This document shows, piece by piece, positions 18,585-27,635 of a stretch of DNA of 64,000 bases (position 1 is its first letter; the number at the start of each line of letters is the position of its first letter). Source of the stretch: a bacterium. GTDB lineage: Bacteria; Cyanobacteriota; Vampirovibrionia; Gastranaerophilales; Gastranaerophilaceae. The stretch covers positions 1 to 64,000 of the forward strand of contig JAFVAR010000047.1 in NCBI GenBank assembly GCA_017480425.1, read 5' to 3'. The translations under genes and the position numbers were made by a program. The notes beneath the pieces were generated by a model, which was given only the letters and a program-made list of their open reading frames with translations, did not search any database and was not told the origin of the DNA.

Positions 18585-20465
18585 CTATAAAAGGTCTTCA
18601 TAAATATTATTATATTTTTCTATTGACTTAAAATCCCAATCAGTGTTGTAATTTAGGCAATTCTTAATAAGAATATTCCAACTTGAATGATTTTGTATAT
18701 AGAAATTTAATGCTCTTAATACAGTTTGTGTATAAAATTCATTGGGATTAAGTGAGAGTAAAAGATTTTCTTCTGTTTTAAAACCACACCCATCAATCAT
18801 ACTGTCAAAAATTTCAATAATACTGTCATTATAAATTCCGCACTTTGATGAAATCGGAATACAGCCGAATTTTATTGCATCAAGGTAAATATTACTTTTA
18901 GGATTTGTCCTGTTTGGCAGCATTATCATATCAGATGCAGCTAAAAATTGTAAAGTATTAATTGCCCCGTCAATAAATATCCACCGCCCATTAACAGAGG
19001 GATATTTTTCACAAAAATCAATAAATGATTTTACATATTCATTTTCCAAACCGTTTGGAATATTAATAATAATTTGAATGTTTTTGTTCAATTCAAACAT
19101 TTTTAGAATTGCAGCCACTGCAATATCAAATCCTTCATAATTTATATCATTAAGAATTTGCAAAAAGAACAGCGGGGCATCATAACAAGAATCTAAGTAT
19201 CCGCATATTTTAACTTCATCACTTACAAATAAATTGTCATCTGTGAATTTCGTGCGAATTCGGTCTTTATTGAACTCTTTTAGCAGATATTTTTTATTTT
19301 TGATTTTTTCTTCTCTAAAATTGCTTACATCAAAAGGGAAAACAATATCAAAATCTTTTACATCTTTTTTATCAATTACAAAGCCGCTATTGTTTTTTGT
19401 TTTAAGCACAGCATCATACATCGTTCCTGTCAGTTCTGAATTATCAAATATCTCATTATAATACGTTTTCGATTTTACAGCCCAAAAATCTGCTTTTTTT
19501 AGCGTTAAATACATCGGATTATAATAAGGGGTTTTAGCATTTTTCATTTGTGGAAATAATTTTACGACCCGCTTGTTTAAACGCCTAAACAATATATTTT
19601 CTTCCTGCTCATTGTCCTCTTTAATAAAATGTCTAAAAGTTGTGTAATTCTTGTATATAAGCTCAAGACAATCACTCATTTCCGAAAAATTTTTATGTAT
19701 AGGTAATTTAAAAAGTGCCGCAACATTCTGTTTAATATTCTTATCCCTACATAATCTTTGCATTGATTTTTTATCTGCAATATTGAGAAATGCCCAAAAC
19801 ATATCAAGGGATTTTATTTCATGAAAATCATTTATCGTTTGAAAAACTTTTATAGGATATTTCCTTTTTGATTCAAATTCCGCACCGAGAAAAAACGGGA
19901 TACAGTCTGAATGTATAATATCCGGTTTTATGTATCTTGCAAATATTCTTACAAATTTAAGATACACAGCAAGATATTTAATATCATTAAATTGTTTAGG
20001 ATAATCCGTTTTCGGAAATGCATCACAAAAAATGCCATATATTTGAATATTATTTTTTGTTTTTCTTAGTTTAAATAATGATGCTTCATATCCGGTATTT
20101 TGCAAAAAAGTATCCTCATTTTTTACCGGCTTACCTAAATGTTGATTATTATCCGATAGCGGAACGATAACACTTATTTTTTTATCAGGATACTGTTTTT
20201 GAAATGCCAGAATATAATCTTCCGGAAGATTTGCAGTCGTCACAAATAAAATTTCTTTAAAACTTTTTTGTCTAATTTTGCGAATAAGAGCCGACAAGTT
20301 TTTCCTTAAAAGTCGATACGTAATTTTATATTCATGCAATAAATCACTACTACAAGAACTTTTGCTTTCAGAAAAACTCTCAACTGAATTGTCTTCTTGA
20401 GCGTTTGTTAAGGATGCTTGCTCTTCCATGTCTTTAAAATTAACATGTTGGTTTGCATAAATCAA
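18585..20465 (-). CDS. Glycogen/starch synthase-like glycosyltransferase (GT5-type fold, altered active-site loop)
   Basis: 626 residues. After a Ser/Glu-rich N-terminal tail (1-45) come two Rossmann-like halves. The C-terminal half resembles glycogen synthase: SDMIMLPNRTNP (511-522), then IKFGCIPISSKCGIYNDSI, which parallels the family's SD..LPSRFEPCG...MRYGT.P....GGL.D. In that alignment the catalytic Glu of the E-x7-E motif is Asn and GGL is CGI. It therefore probably uses another sugar or is not a glycogen synthase. It overlaps csaB by the ATGA arrangement, so it is translated from the same mRNA and likely helps build the glycan that CsaB modifies. A later frame shift or break is not seen. 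Confidence 0.7.
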   Translation of the reverse strand: MIYANQHVNFKDMEEQASLTNAQEDNSVESFSESKSSCSSDLLHEYKITYRLLRKNLSALIRKIRQKSFKEILFVTTANLPEDYILAFQKQYPDKKISVIVPLSDNNQHLGKPVKNEDTFLQNTGYEASLFKLRKTKNNIQIYGIFCDAFPKTDYPKQFNDIKYLAVYLKFVRIFARYIKPDIIHSDCIPFFLGAEFESKRKYPIKVFQTINDFHEIKSLDMFWAFLNIADKKSMQRLCRDKNIKQNVAALFKLPIHKNFSEMSDCLELIYKNYTTFRHFIKEDNEQEENILFRRLNKRVVKLFPQMKNAKTPYYNPMYLTLKKADFWAVKSKTYYNEIFDNSELTGTMYDAVLKTKNNSGFVIDKKDVKDFDIVFPFDVSNFREEKIKNKKYLLKEFNKDRIRTKFTDDNLFVSDEVKICGYLDSCYDAPLFFLQILNDINYEGFDIAVAAILKMFELNKNIQIIINIPNGLENEYVKSFIDFCEKYPSVNGRWIFIDGAINTLQFLAASDMIMLPNRTNPKSNIYLDAIKFGCIPISSKCGIYNDSIIEIFDSMIDGCGFKTEENLLLSLNPNEFYTQTVLRALNFYIQNHSSWNILIKNCLNYNTDWDFKSIEKYNNIYEDLL

Positions 20466-21397
20466 GAATTTAATAATTTTTCAAACATTTCGCCTAAGTT
20501 GTCACTCTCAATTTCAATCAGCGGAATTCCATATTCTTTTGATAATTTTTCAACCTTTGGGTCATAATTTATTGCCGCAACTTTAACTTTTGATTTAATA
20601 CCGATAACATTTGCATGAAATCTCATTGCAACCAGATATTCCAATTCTGATAAACAATTTATGGCACTGTCTAATGACAAATTTTCAAATATTTTTACTT
20701 TCTGTATCCCTGATTCTTTAAGATATAGAGCAAATTGGTGACATATATCTTTATCATAAGAATCATGAAGTGATATTATATGAATTTCTTGAGTTTTAAA
20801 TTTTTCTGCAATTTGTTGTGCTAAGTTTTTTAAAAAAATAGGATTCTCCTGAATTTGCTTACAGTCCCTAAGCTGAATTCCCACAATATTTTTAACATTT
20901 TTGGGTTTCAATTCAAGTTCAAAAACAGGATCCTTAACTACTTTTGACTCAATTTCCCAAGATTCTAACAGTTCTTTTGATTTTACGTCCCTTACAGTTA
21001 TTTCATTTGCTTTTTTTAATATTATTTTTGTTAAAAATCTGCCGATTTTGGAATTTATCGGCCCTATTCCTTGTGCGAAAATAATAACTTTTTTCCTAAA
21101 AATCAAAGCACAAAAAATAACACCCAAGTAATAAATAAGGCTTTTTAAACTGGTTGCATCCTGCAATAAACTTCCGCCGCCGGAAATCAGTATATCCGTT
21201 TCCACAAGTGATTTCAAAAATCCAAACATTGAGCATGACTCAACATCATAAAGTTTTTTTGTTACTTCCGGTTTTGATGAAATTAATGTAATTTTTTCTG
21301 CCTTAAGTGATTTCAGTTTCTGAACCAATATTTTTGCAATTAATTCATCTCCGAAATTATCAAATCCAATGTAACCGGAAACGACATACTTTGTCAT
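20462..21397 (-). CDS. csaB: Polysaccharide pyruvyl transferase CsaB-like
   Basis: 311 residues of the polysaccharide pyruvyl transferase family (PF04230). CsaB transfers pyruvate from phosphoenolpyruvate to a ManNAc of a cell-wall glycan, creating the ketal that S-layer-homology domains bind. The N-terminal GYIGFDNFGDELIAKILVQ is the family's typical opening. ISGGGSLLQDATS (about 72-84) and the C-terminal MRFHANVIGIKSKV are further family marks. Start and stop both overlap neighbours by ATGA, giving a four-gene coupled unit with a sugar kinase and aldolase upstream and a glycogen-synthase-like enzyme downstream. In cyanobacteria and relatives this system anchors outer-membrane SLH porins. 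Confidence 0.87.
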   Translation of the reverse strand: MTKYVVSGYIGFDNFGDELIAKILVQKLKSLKAEKITLISSKPEVTKKLYDVESCSMFGFLKSLVETDILISGGGSLLQDATSLKSLIYYLGVIFCALIFRKKVIIFAQGIGPINSKIGRFLTKIILKKANEITVRDVKSKELLESWEIESKVVKDPVFELELKPKNVKNIVGIQLRDCKQIQENPIFLKNLAQQIAEKFKTQEIHIISLHDSYDKDICHQFALYLKESGIQKVKIFENLSLDSAINCLSELEYLVAMRFHANVIGIKSKVKVAAINYDPKVEKLSKEYGIPLIEIESDNLGEMFEKLLNS

Positions 21398-22332
21398 TGC
21401 TGAATGTTCTCCATAACTGCCTTAATATAAGGGATTGCTTGAATTGCACCATAATTTTGGGTTTGAAGTCCTGACACAACTGATGCAAACTTTGTAGCTT
21501 CATTAGGAACATACCCGTTTATAATTGCGTATAAAAATCCGCCGTTAAATACATCTCCGGATGCGGTTGTATCAATTGCCTTTGAAGTATTATAAAACTC
21601 TGTAAAACTTACTTCGCCGTGATACCCTGTATAATATCCATTATCAATGTGAGATTTTATTACAACAATTTTCACACCTTTATCCCAAAAATGTTTCATT
21701 ATCTTGTCAACCGAATCCATATCATACAGTCTTACGGCGTCACCTTTAAGGCTCAAGAATATAATATCTGTATATTCTACAATTTCTTCCAAAAATTCTT
21801 TTGTATCAGATGAACTCATAAAACAAGAAGTGTAGTTTGGATCATATGCAGTTAAAACATCATTTTCTTTTGCAATTCTAAAACTTTCTCTTACCATTTC
21901 TCTGGAGCTTGCGCTCAAAGACTGTACAACACCGGTTGAATATAATAATTTAAGTTTTTTTATATATTCTTCCGAAATATCTTCCACGGAAAGTTTTGTA
22001 GCAGCGGTTTTTCTTTTGTAATACAAAAGTTCTTTCTTATCCTGAGATTTGGATATAATATACATACCGTTTTGTTCTTCGTTGGTTTTAATTAACGAGG
22101 TATCAACATTTTCTTTTTTTAAACTGGAAATAATAAATTCACTAAATCCGTCATTACCGACTTTTGTTAAATAAGTCACACTTCCGCCGAGTCTTGCAAT
22201 TGTAATTGCGGTTGTAACCGTATCCCCGCCAAAAAATTTGTTTAATGTTGAACTCTCTGCAAGAGTTCCGTTAGACGACAGTTCAATTAAACATTCACCA
22301 ATAATAGCAATATCTATTTTTTGCTGCTCCAT
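21394..22332 (-). CDS. PfkB-family carbohydrate kinase, probably 2-keto-3-deoxygluconate kinase
   Basis: 312 residues. Ribokinase/PfkB fold with the N-terminal GECLIELSSNG and FFGGDTVTTAITIARLGG (sugar binding). The C-terminal catalytic motif is DTTASGDVFNGGFLYA, where the usual GAGD is ASGD but the catalytic Asp is kept. The gene directly overlaps a KDPG/KHG aldolase, and KDG kinases have this gene company, so phosphorylation of 2-keto-3-deoxygluconate is the best guess. The 19-base overlap with the aldolase and the ATGA overlap with csaB show one polycistronic mRNA. Fructokinase or another aldose kinase is an alternative. Confidence 0.82.
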   Translation of the reverse strand: MEQQKIDIAIIGECLIELSSNGTLAESSTLNKFFGGDTVTTAITIARLGGSVTYLTKVGNDGFSEFIISSLKKENVDTSLIKTNEEQNGMYIISKSQDKKELLYYKRKTAATKLSVEDISEEYIKKLKLLYSTGVVQSLSASSREMVRESFRIAKENDVLTAYDPNYTSCFMSSSDTKEFLEEIVEYTDIIFLSLKGDAVRLYDMDSVDKIMKHFWDKGVKIVVIKSHIDNGYYTGYHGEVSFTEFYNTSKAIDTTASGDVFNGGFLYAIINGYVPNEATKFASVVSGLQTQNYGAIQAIPYIKAVMENIQQ

Positions 22333-22946
22333 GCTTTATAATCCTTAATTTGCCTCAAGATATCCTTTGTTCTTATAGTAACTTCCTGAGGAGTAAACCC
22401 TTGATAAAAATCACGTCCGACACCTACTGCAACAGCTCCTGCTTTTATATATTTTACAACTTCATTGAGCTTTATATTTCCCATAGGCATGAGATTCAAA
22501 AACGGCATTTGCCTTAAAATATCTTCTATATATTGGATTCCGCCCATTGCTTCTGTCGGAAACAACTTTATGAGCGGGATTCTTGATTTCCAAGCATTAT
22601 AAGCTTCGTTTGCAGTTGTTGCGCCGGCAATAAATTGTACTCTCTTGTTTTTTGATATTTTAATCAAACTCATTTGGAAAATCGGAGAAGAAAATAAAAC
22701 AGCTCCGCTTTGGAAAGCAATATCTGCCTGCATTGACGTTATTATGCCGCCCGCACAAACGTGTGCAAATTTTGAAACTTCTTCAATTGCCTTATAACTT
22801 TGAGGGTGTTCTATATTAATTTCAAGCACTTTAATCCCGCCATCAACCAGAGCATGCGCTACTTCTACAATTTTTTTAGGTTCTTCACAACGAATAATCG
22901 GATATATTTTTGCCTCTCCAATCATATGTATATAATTATCATTCAT
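22314..22946 (-). CDS. eda: 2-dehydro-3-deoxy-phosphogluconate / 4-hydroxy-2-oxoglutarate aldolase
   Basis: 210 residues, the typical Eda length. It cleaves KDPG to pyruvate and glyceraldehyde 3-phosphate. Class I aldolase signature: the Schiff-base Lys sits in PLIKLFPTEAMGG (about 125-137). The Glu of VLEINIEHP (about 39-47) and the phosphate loop ending VAVGVGRDFYQG near 175-186 are also present. It is the first gene of the operon, with GAAGGA ten bases before the ATG. With the kinase it forms the lower Entner-Doudoroff / hexuronate branch. Its product pyruvate and downstream PEP relate chemically to the CsaB reaction, though that link is only suggested by gene order. Confidence 0.9.
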   Translation of the reverse strand: MNDNYIHMIGEAKIYPIIRCEEPKKIVEVAHALVDGGIKVLEINIEHPQSYKAIEEVSKFAHVCAGGIITSMQADIAFQSGAVLFSSPIFQMSLIKISKNKRVQFIAGATTANEAYNAWKSRIPLIKLFPTEAMGGIQYIEDILRQMPFLNLMPMGNIKLNEVVKYIKAGAVAVGVGRDFYQGFTPQEVTIRTKDILRQIKDYKAWSSKK

Positions 22947-23014
22947 TTGTATGTATCCTTCTCTAACCTATTCATTATATCATAAATATGTAGTATACTA
23001 ATTTTAGGAACAAT

Positions 23015-25000
23015 ATGAAAATTTTTCAAACTGCATTTCATACTATATTTGTGCTCTTGGTGATATGTTTCGTTTATTTTGTTACATATACTTTTATAGA
23101 ACCAAGGGCTTATGATTTTATGACCAAGTTTGCAGTAACACAAAGGTTGCCCTTTGATTATAAAAAACAAATTCGAGGTAATAACAACACAATTCTAATT
23201 ATTGTTGACAATAAAACAATAACAAAATATCGCTGGCCATGGAAAAGAAAAGTTTGGTGCAACATATTTGATTATTTATACAAATATTCTAAACCAAAAG
23301 TTATCGTCGGAGATTTCGTTATAACTGCACCCGATAGAGAAAATCCCGAATCCGACAGGCAATTTTATCGTTCTATTAAGCAGTTTGATAATTTGGTTTT
23401 AGGTTTTCTTCCAAAATATATAGATTGGGAAGATTCTCAGGAAGGATTGATATATGAAAAAGCATTTCTTGAAAAATATGCATTAAATAATGTAGAATTA
23501 CAAAACATTACTCTTCCGGAATCATTTGAGAGTATGTTTACTTACCCTAAAGAGTATATGGAGGTAGTAAAATATCCCGGTTCTATATCAACATATCCAA
23601 GCGCAATAAGCGGCAATTACAAAAAATATGCGGCCGGGACAAGAACAAGAAATTTTGAACATATTATTAATTACAAAGGTTCATATATACCATCGAGTGC
23701 TTTTAGAACTTTCTTATTAGCCAATAATTTCCCTAAAATTACGGTATCAAAAAAATATATTGAATTTCCAGAATTGAATTATAAGATAAAGCATACACTT
23801 ACTAATTTACAATCAATAGTTCCTATTAAATTTTATTCCATAGATTTTGAAGGATTTTCGCATAAAAAATATTCCGCATGTGATATTATTGATTCATACA
23901 AGAGCTTGGAACAAGGTAAAGAACCTAAAATTAATCCTGCAATTTTTAACAATAAAATTGTTGTTATAGGAGCAAAAGCTGATTTTGACGGAATAAATGA
24001 CCATCTGGAAACACCTATGTCAGAAAGTCATCCCGGAGCGGATGTCGTTGCTACAACTATTGATAACATTATGTATAATGATTTTCTGACAGTTATTCCT
24101 GATTGGATTAATGTAATAATTACTATTTTACTAATGCTTTTGAGTTATATCATAGTAAATAAAAATGAAACAATCCGAGCTGCTATTTATTCTGTAACAG
24201 CAATTTGTGTTTACTTTATAACAACTTATTTTTGTTACTACTATTCTATTGTTATAAATGTAATTACGCCAATTGTAATGTATATTATTGCAATAACAAT
24301 TTCATATGCTTACAGATATATTAAAGAAGCTATTTACAAAGAAAAAGTTAAAACTGCAATGGGCAAATATATTTCGGAAGACGTTATGAACCGTATTATG
24401 CTAAATATAGACAACTTGGGTCTAGGCGGTAAAAAAGCAATTGTTACGGTTTTATTTTCCGATATCAGAGGTTTTACATCACTCTCTGAAAGAATGTCTG
24501 CCCAACAAGTTACAGACCTGTTAAATGAATATTTTACTGCAATGGAACCTATTGTCTCTAAATACAACGGCATTATAAATAAGTTTATAGGCGATGCAAT
24601 AATGGCTGTTTTTGGAGAACCCATACAGAATGATGAGCATGCCGCAAATGCAGTAAAATGCGGATATGAAATGTTAAATAAAGTTCAAGAATTAAACAAA
24701 AAATGGGAAGAAGAAGGAAATCCAAAAATTGAAATCGGAATCGGTATTAATACCGGTGAAGTTTTTATTGGCAATGTAGGTTCGGAAAATAGAATGGAAT
24801 ACACCGTTATAGGAGATACCGTAAACCTTGCCAGCAGATTAGAAGGATATAATAAAACATACAAGACAAAAATGCTTGTCAGCAAGACAACATATGAACA
24901 TGTGAAAAAATTTGCTGATGTAGTAAAAATTCCGGAAGTCGAAATCAGGGGAAAAGCAAACAAAATTGATATATATGAAATTTTAAGAGTTAAGTTATAA
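23015..25000 (+). CDS. Class III adenylate/guanylate cyclase with CHASE2 sensor
   Basis: 661 residues. An N-terminal membrane helix (about 8-30) is followed by an extracytoplasmic CHASE2 domain (about 35-345, with NNTILIIVDNKTITKYRWPW near its start and VVIGAKADFDGINDHLETP near its end). Then come three membrane helices (about 350-430) and a cytosolic class III cyclase (about 465-661). Both metal Asp motifs are present (LFSDIRGFTSL and NKFIGDAIMAVFG), as is the transition-state loop GDTVNLASRLEGYN. The Lys of NKFIGD and the Thr of EYTVIGD fit ATP as substrate (class IIIb-like). It likely makes cAMP in response to an unknown periplasmic signal. AGGA precedes ATG by five bases. No cAMP-binding regulator is adjacent. 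Confidence 0.92.
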   Translation: MKIFQTAFHTIFVLLVICFVYFVTYTFIEPRAYDFMTKFAVTQRLPFDYKKQIRGNNNTILIIVDNKTITKYRWPWKRKVWCNIFDYLYKYSKPKVIVGDFVITAPDRENPESDRQFYRSIKQFDNLVLGFLPKYIDWEDSQEGLIYEKAFLEKYALNNVELQNITLPESFESMFTYPKEYMEVVKYPGSISTYPSAISGNYKKYAAGTRTRNFEHIINYKGSYIPSSAFRTFLLANNFPKITVSKKYIEFPELNYKIKHTLTNLQSIVPIKFYSIDFEGFSHKKYSACDIIDSYKSLEQGKEPKINPAIFNNKIVVIGAKADFDGINDHLETPMSESHPGADVVATTIDNIMYNDFLTVIPDWINVIITILLMLLSYIIVNKNETIRAAIYSVTAICVYFITTYFCYYYSIVINVITPIVMYIIAITISYAYRYIKEAIYKEKVKTAMGKYISEDVMNRIMLNIDNLGLGGKKAIVTVLFSDIRGFTSLSERMSAQQVTDLLNEYFTAMEPIVSKYNGIINKFIGDAIMAVFGEPIQNDEHAANAVKCGYEMLNKVQELNKKWEEEGNPKIEIGIGINTGEVFIGNVGSENRMEYTVIGDTVNLASRLEGYNKTYKTKMLVSKTTYEHVKKFADVVKIPEVEIRGKANKIDIYEILRVKL

Positions 25001-25017
25001 ACACAACCGTTACAGAT

Positions 25018-25052
25018 TTGACTTCAACTTATGTTTTATCTAATCTACAAGA
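25018..25052 (+). promoter_or_regulatory. Sigma70-type promoter ending at the start codon (leaderless candidate)
   Basis: TTGACT (25018-25023), 17-base spacer, TAATCT (25041-25046), six bases, then ATG at 25053. No Shine-Dalgarno is visible. The predicted first transcribed base is the A of the start codon. Confidence 0.6.
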
Positions 25053-25691
25053 ATGAAGAACCAATGCATTATATGTGATTTTGACGGTACAATTACGGAA
25101 AAAGACGGGCTTTACAGCTTTATAGAATTGTATGCCCAAGATGGCTGGGAAGATATTGAACAATTATGGATAGATGGTAAAATCAGTTCAAAAGAATGTC
25201 TTACTGAAGAATTTAAGTTAGTAAAAAATTTATCAGAAAGTTTAGTAAATAATTTTGTTGAAACTTTAAATATTGATAAATATTTTAAGGATTTTTATTC
25301 AGAAATAACTGCTCAAAACATTGATTTATATATTGTTAGTGACGGAATTGATTATTTTATAAACAGGATTCTGAAAAGATATAATTTAGAAAAAATCAAT
25401 GTAATATCTAATCACGGTGAATTTAAAAACGGAAATTTTATCCTAACATTCCCAAATGATTATTCATCCTGTAAAAATAATGCGGGAACATGCAAATGCA
25501 AAGTTCTTTCCGACTTAAGACAACAATACAATAAAATAATATATATAGGCGACGGAGCTTCTGATTATTGTGTATGTAATAAGGCTGATGTATTGTATGC
25601 AAAATCTTCTCTTAAAGAATTTTGCAAAAAAAATCAAATACAATTTCTGCCATTTTGCTCATTTAAAGATATATTAATGTCTTTCAAATAA
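25053..25691 (+). CDS. HAD-superfamily phosphatase (MtnX/phosphoserine phosphatase-like)
   Basis: 212 residues. The HAD nucleophile motif is CDFDGTITEKDG (D9 and D11), motif II is IVSDGIDYF, and motif III/IV is YIGDGASDYCVCNKADVLYA. Length and layout fit the MtnX-like / phosphoserine-phosphatase-like subfamily (HAD-IB with a helical cap), which dephosphorylates small metabolites. The 3' end overlaps the convergent MarR gene by 18 bases. Its mRNA appears to be leaderless. The exact substrate cannot be told; methionine-salvage genes are not next to it. Confidence 0.8.
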   Translation: MKNQCIICDFDGTITEKDGLYSFIELYAQDGWEDIEQLWIDGKISSKECLTEEFKLVKNLSESLVNNFVETLNIDKYFKDFYSEITAQNIDLYIVSDGIDYFINRILKRYNLEKINVISNHGEFKNGNFILTFPNDYSSCKNNAGTCKCKVLSDLRQQYNKIIYIGDGASDYCVCNKADVLYAKSSLKEFCKKNQIQFLPFCSFKDILMSFK

Positions 25692-26099
25692 TTTTAGATA
25701 CTTTGTTGTAATCGAAATAAATGCATCAAAATCTTTACCCGAAACAGTATCTAAAATATCATCCTCTTCCTGCATGATAGGCACTAACCTTTCTTCAATA
25801 TAACTCTTCCCTTCAGGAGTAAGATATATATGCAAATTCGGATATTTTCCCGGTTTAAGCTTCAAAATACCCTTTTTTTCGAGTTTTTTAACCGTAGAAT
25901 TTAATGTTTTTTTGCTTATTAAACAACTGTCTGCTATATCTTTTTGCAAACAACCTTCACCCATTGTTAATATCGCAAATAACAATGTGTATTCCGAATC
26001 AGTTATTTGCATTTTGTTCAGCAGAGAATTATAAATCTTATCCGTTTCACACAGAACTTTATGCAAATACTTTACTTTTTCACTGATATTATAATCCAT
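25674..26099 (-). CDS. MarR-family transcriptional regulator
   Basis: 141 residues, a winged-helix protein of MarR size. The recognition region is QKDIADSCLISKKTLNSTVKK (about 57-77), followed by the wing ILKLKPGKYPNLHIYLTPEG. It is divergently placed from the aminotransferase operon. A near-perfect 22-bp palindrome lies in the gap, the usual arrangement for a MarR protein that represses both itself and the neighbour. It converges with and overlaps the HAD phosphatase gene by 18 bases. There is no Shine-Dalgarno, and TATAAA sits six bases before the ATG, so the mRNA may be leaderless. The ligand is unknown. Confidence 0.86.
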   Translation of the reverse strand: MDYNISEKVKYLHKVLCETDKIYNSLLNKMQITDSEYTLLFAILTMGEGCLQKDIADSCLISKKTLNSTVKKLEKKGILKLKPGKYPNLHIYLTPEGKSYIEERLVPIMQEEDDILDTVSGKDFDAFISITTKYLKLFERH

Positions 26100-26160
26100 C
26101 GTATTTTTATATTACCATGCAACTGTTTAATTTCAAATATATTAAATTTTAATTTATGTA

Positions 26161-26182
26161 AATAATCCGATTTCGGACTATT
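26161..26182. promoter_or_regulatory. Putative MarR operator, 22-bp inverted repeat
   Basis: AATAATCCGA-TT-TCGGACTATT, with nine of ten arm positions complementary. It lies between the divergent MarR gene and the aminotransferase operon, directly next to a TTGAAA (26181-26186) that could be the -35 box of the operon. Confidence 0.55.
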
Positions 26183-26240
26183 GAAATTTAAATTTTTACA
26201 TGATAGTTTAATAGAGTTAATAGAAAATATGGAGATAACT

Positions 26241-27635
26241 ATGATTTGTTTAGAAAACAACATGATTACAGACGAAGAAGTTAAAAGACTTGACAATGAA
26301 TACAGCTCTTGGGGTGATACGGTTCATTATTCAAAAGACCCAAAAGTATTCAGAGGTTGTGAAGGTTCATACATGTATGATTCTAAAGATACGCCTTATT
26401 TAGACTTACAGATGATGTATTCATCTTGCAATTTTGGTTACAAAAACCAGAGAATAACAAACGCAGTTATTGACCAAATGAATAGCTTACCACAACTTAC
26501 GCCTAAGTTTATTCAACCTTATAAATCACTTTTAGCGGAAAAAATGTCAAAAATGATAGAAGCAAGATTTGGTGAAAAAGGAAGAATGCACTTTAACGTG
26601 GGTGGTGCTCAAGCAACCGAAGACGCAATAAAAATTGTCAGAAATTACACACACCGCAACGGATTTTTTGCATTCCAAGGCGGATATCACGGCAGAACAA
26701 TCGGTGCTACAGCGCTAACATCTTCGTTCAGATACAGAGAAAAATACGGACACTTTGCTGACAGAGCAAACTTTGTTCCATTCCCGTACTGTTTCAGATG
26801 TCCATACGGTATGAATTGTGAATCTTGTAATCATTTCTGTGTTAAACAGTTTGCAAGAAACTTTGAAAGCGAATATAAAGCAATATACGATCCGAAAACA
26901 GGCGAATGCGAATACAAAGCATTTATTGCAGAACCTATTTTAGGTACAGGCGGATACATAAATGCTCCTGAGTGGTACTTTAAGGAATTAAAAGAAATTC
27001 TTGATAGTTACGGCATTATGCTTGTTGTAGACGAAGTTCAAATGGGTATGTTCAGAACAGGTAAACTTTGGGCAATCGAAAATTATGATGTTGTTCCTGA
27101 TGTCATGACATTTGCAAAATCTATAACAAACGGTATGAACCCGCTATCCGGTTTATGGGCAAAAGAAAAATATATTGCTCCGAATGTATTCACTCCGGGA
27201 AGTGCACACTCTACATACTGTTCAAATCCGATAGGCATAAGAGCTGCACATGAAGTTATGAGTATTGTAGAAGAAGAACAAAGCAAATTTGAAACAGAAA
27301 TTCCAAGAAAATCAGCTTTATTTATGAGAGGCTTAAATTATCTTAAATCTAAATACAAAGAAGTTGGTGATGTTGGCGGTATCGGCTTTGCATTAAGAAT
27401 AGAGTTAACGCAAAAAGACGGATATACACCAAACAGAGAACTTTGTGATGCTATGCAAGAAGAAGGTTTAAAAGGAGATTTAAGCTACCACGGCAAAAAA
27501 TGCGGACTTGTTCTTAATAATGGCGGATTCTTCAAGAATATTATCACTCTTGTTCCTCAGCTATACATATCTGATGATGAAATTGAAATGGCAATAGATT
27601 TAATGGATCAATTACTGAGCAGGTTAGTAAAATAA
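26241..27635 (+). CDS. Class III (GABA/ornithine-type) PLP-dependent aminotransferase
   Basis: 464 residues from ATG 26241, chosen because GGAG lies six bases before it; an upstream in-frame start (26181) has none. Fold type I enzyme: the PLP phosphate region HFNVGGAQATEDAIKIVRNY, GGYHGRTIGATALTSS, the cofactor Asp in LVVDEVQMGMFRTGKLWA and the Schiff-base Lys in MTFAKSITNGMNP are all present. A Cys-rich insert (CPYGMNCESCNHFC) follows the FPYCFR segment, as in several amine:pyruvate and GABA transaminases. The amino donor is unknown. First gene of the MarR-controlled operon, it shares one base with the hydrolase gene (TAATG). Confidence 0.88.
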   Translation: MICLENNMITDEEVKRLDNEYSSWGDTVHYSKDPKVFRGCEGSYMYDSKDTPYLDLQMMYSSCNFGYKNQRITNAVIDQMNSLPQLTPKFIQPYKSLLAEKMSKMIEARFGEKGRMHFNVGGAQATEDAIKIVRNYTHRNGFFAFQGGYHGRTIGATALTSSFRYREKYGHFADRANFVPFPYCFRCPYGMNCESCNHFCVKQFARNFESEYKAIYDPKTGECEYKAFIAEPILGTGGYINAPEWYFKELKEILDSYGIMLVVDEVQMGMFRTGKLWAIENYDVVPDVMTFAKSITNGMNPLSGLWAKEKYIAPNVFTPGSAHSTYCSNPIGIRAAHEVMSIVEEEQSKFETEIPRKSALFMRGLNYLKSKYKEVGDVGGIGFALRIELTQKDGYTPNRELCDAMQEEGLKGDLSYHGKKCGLVLNNGGFFKNIITLVPQLYISDDEIEMAIDLMDQLLSRLVK

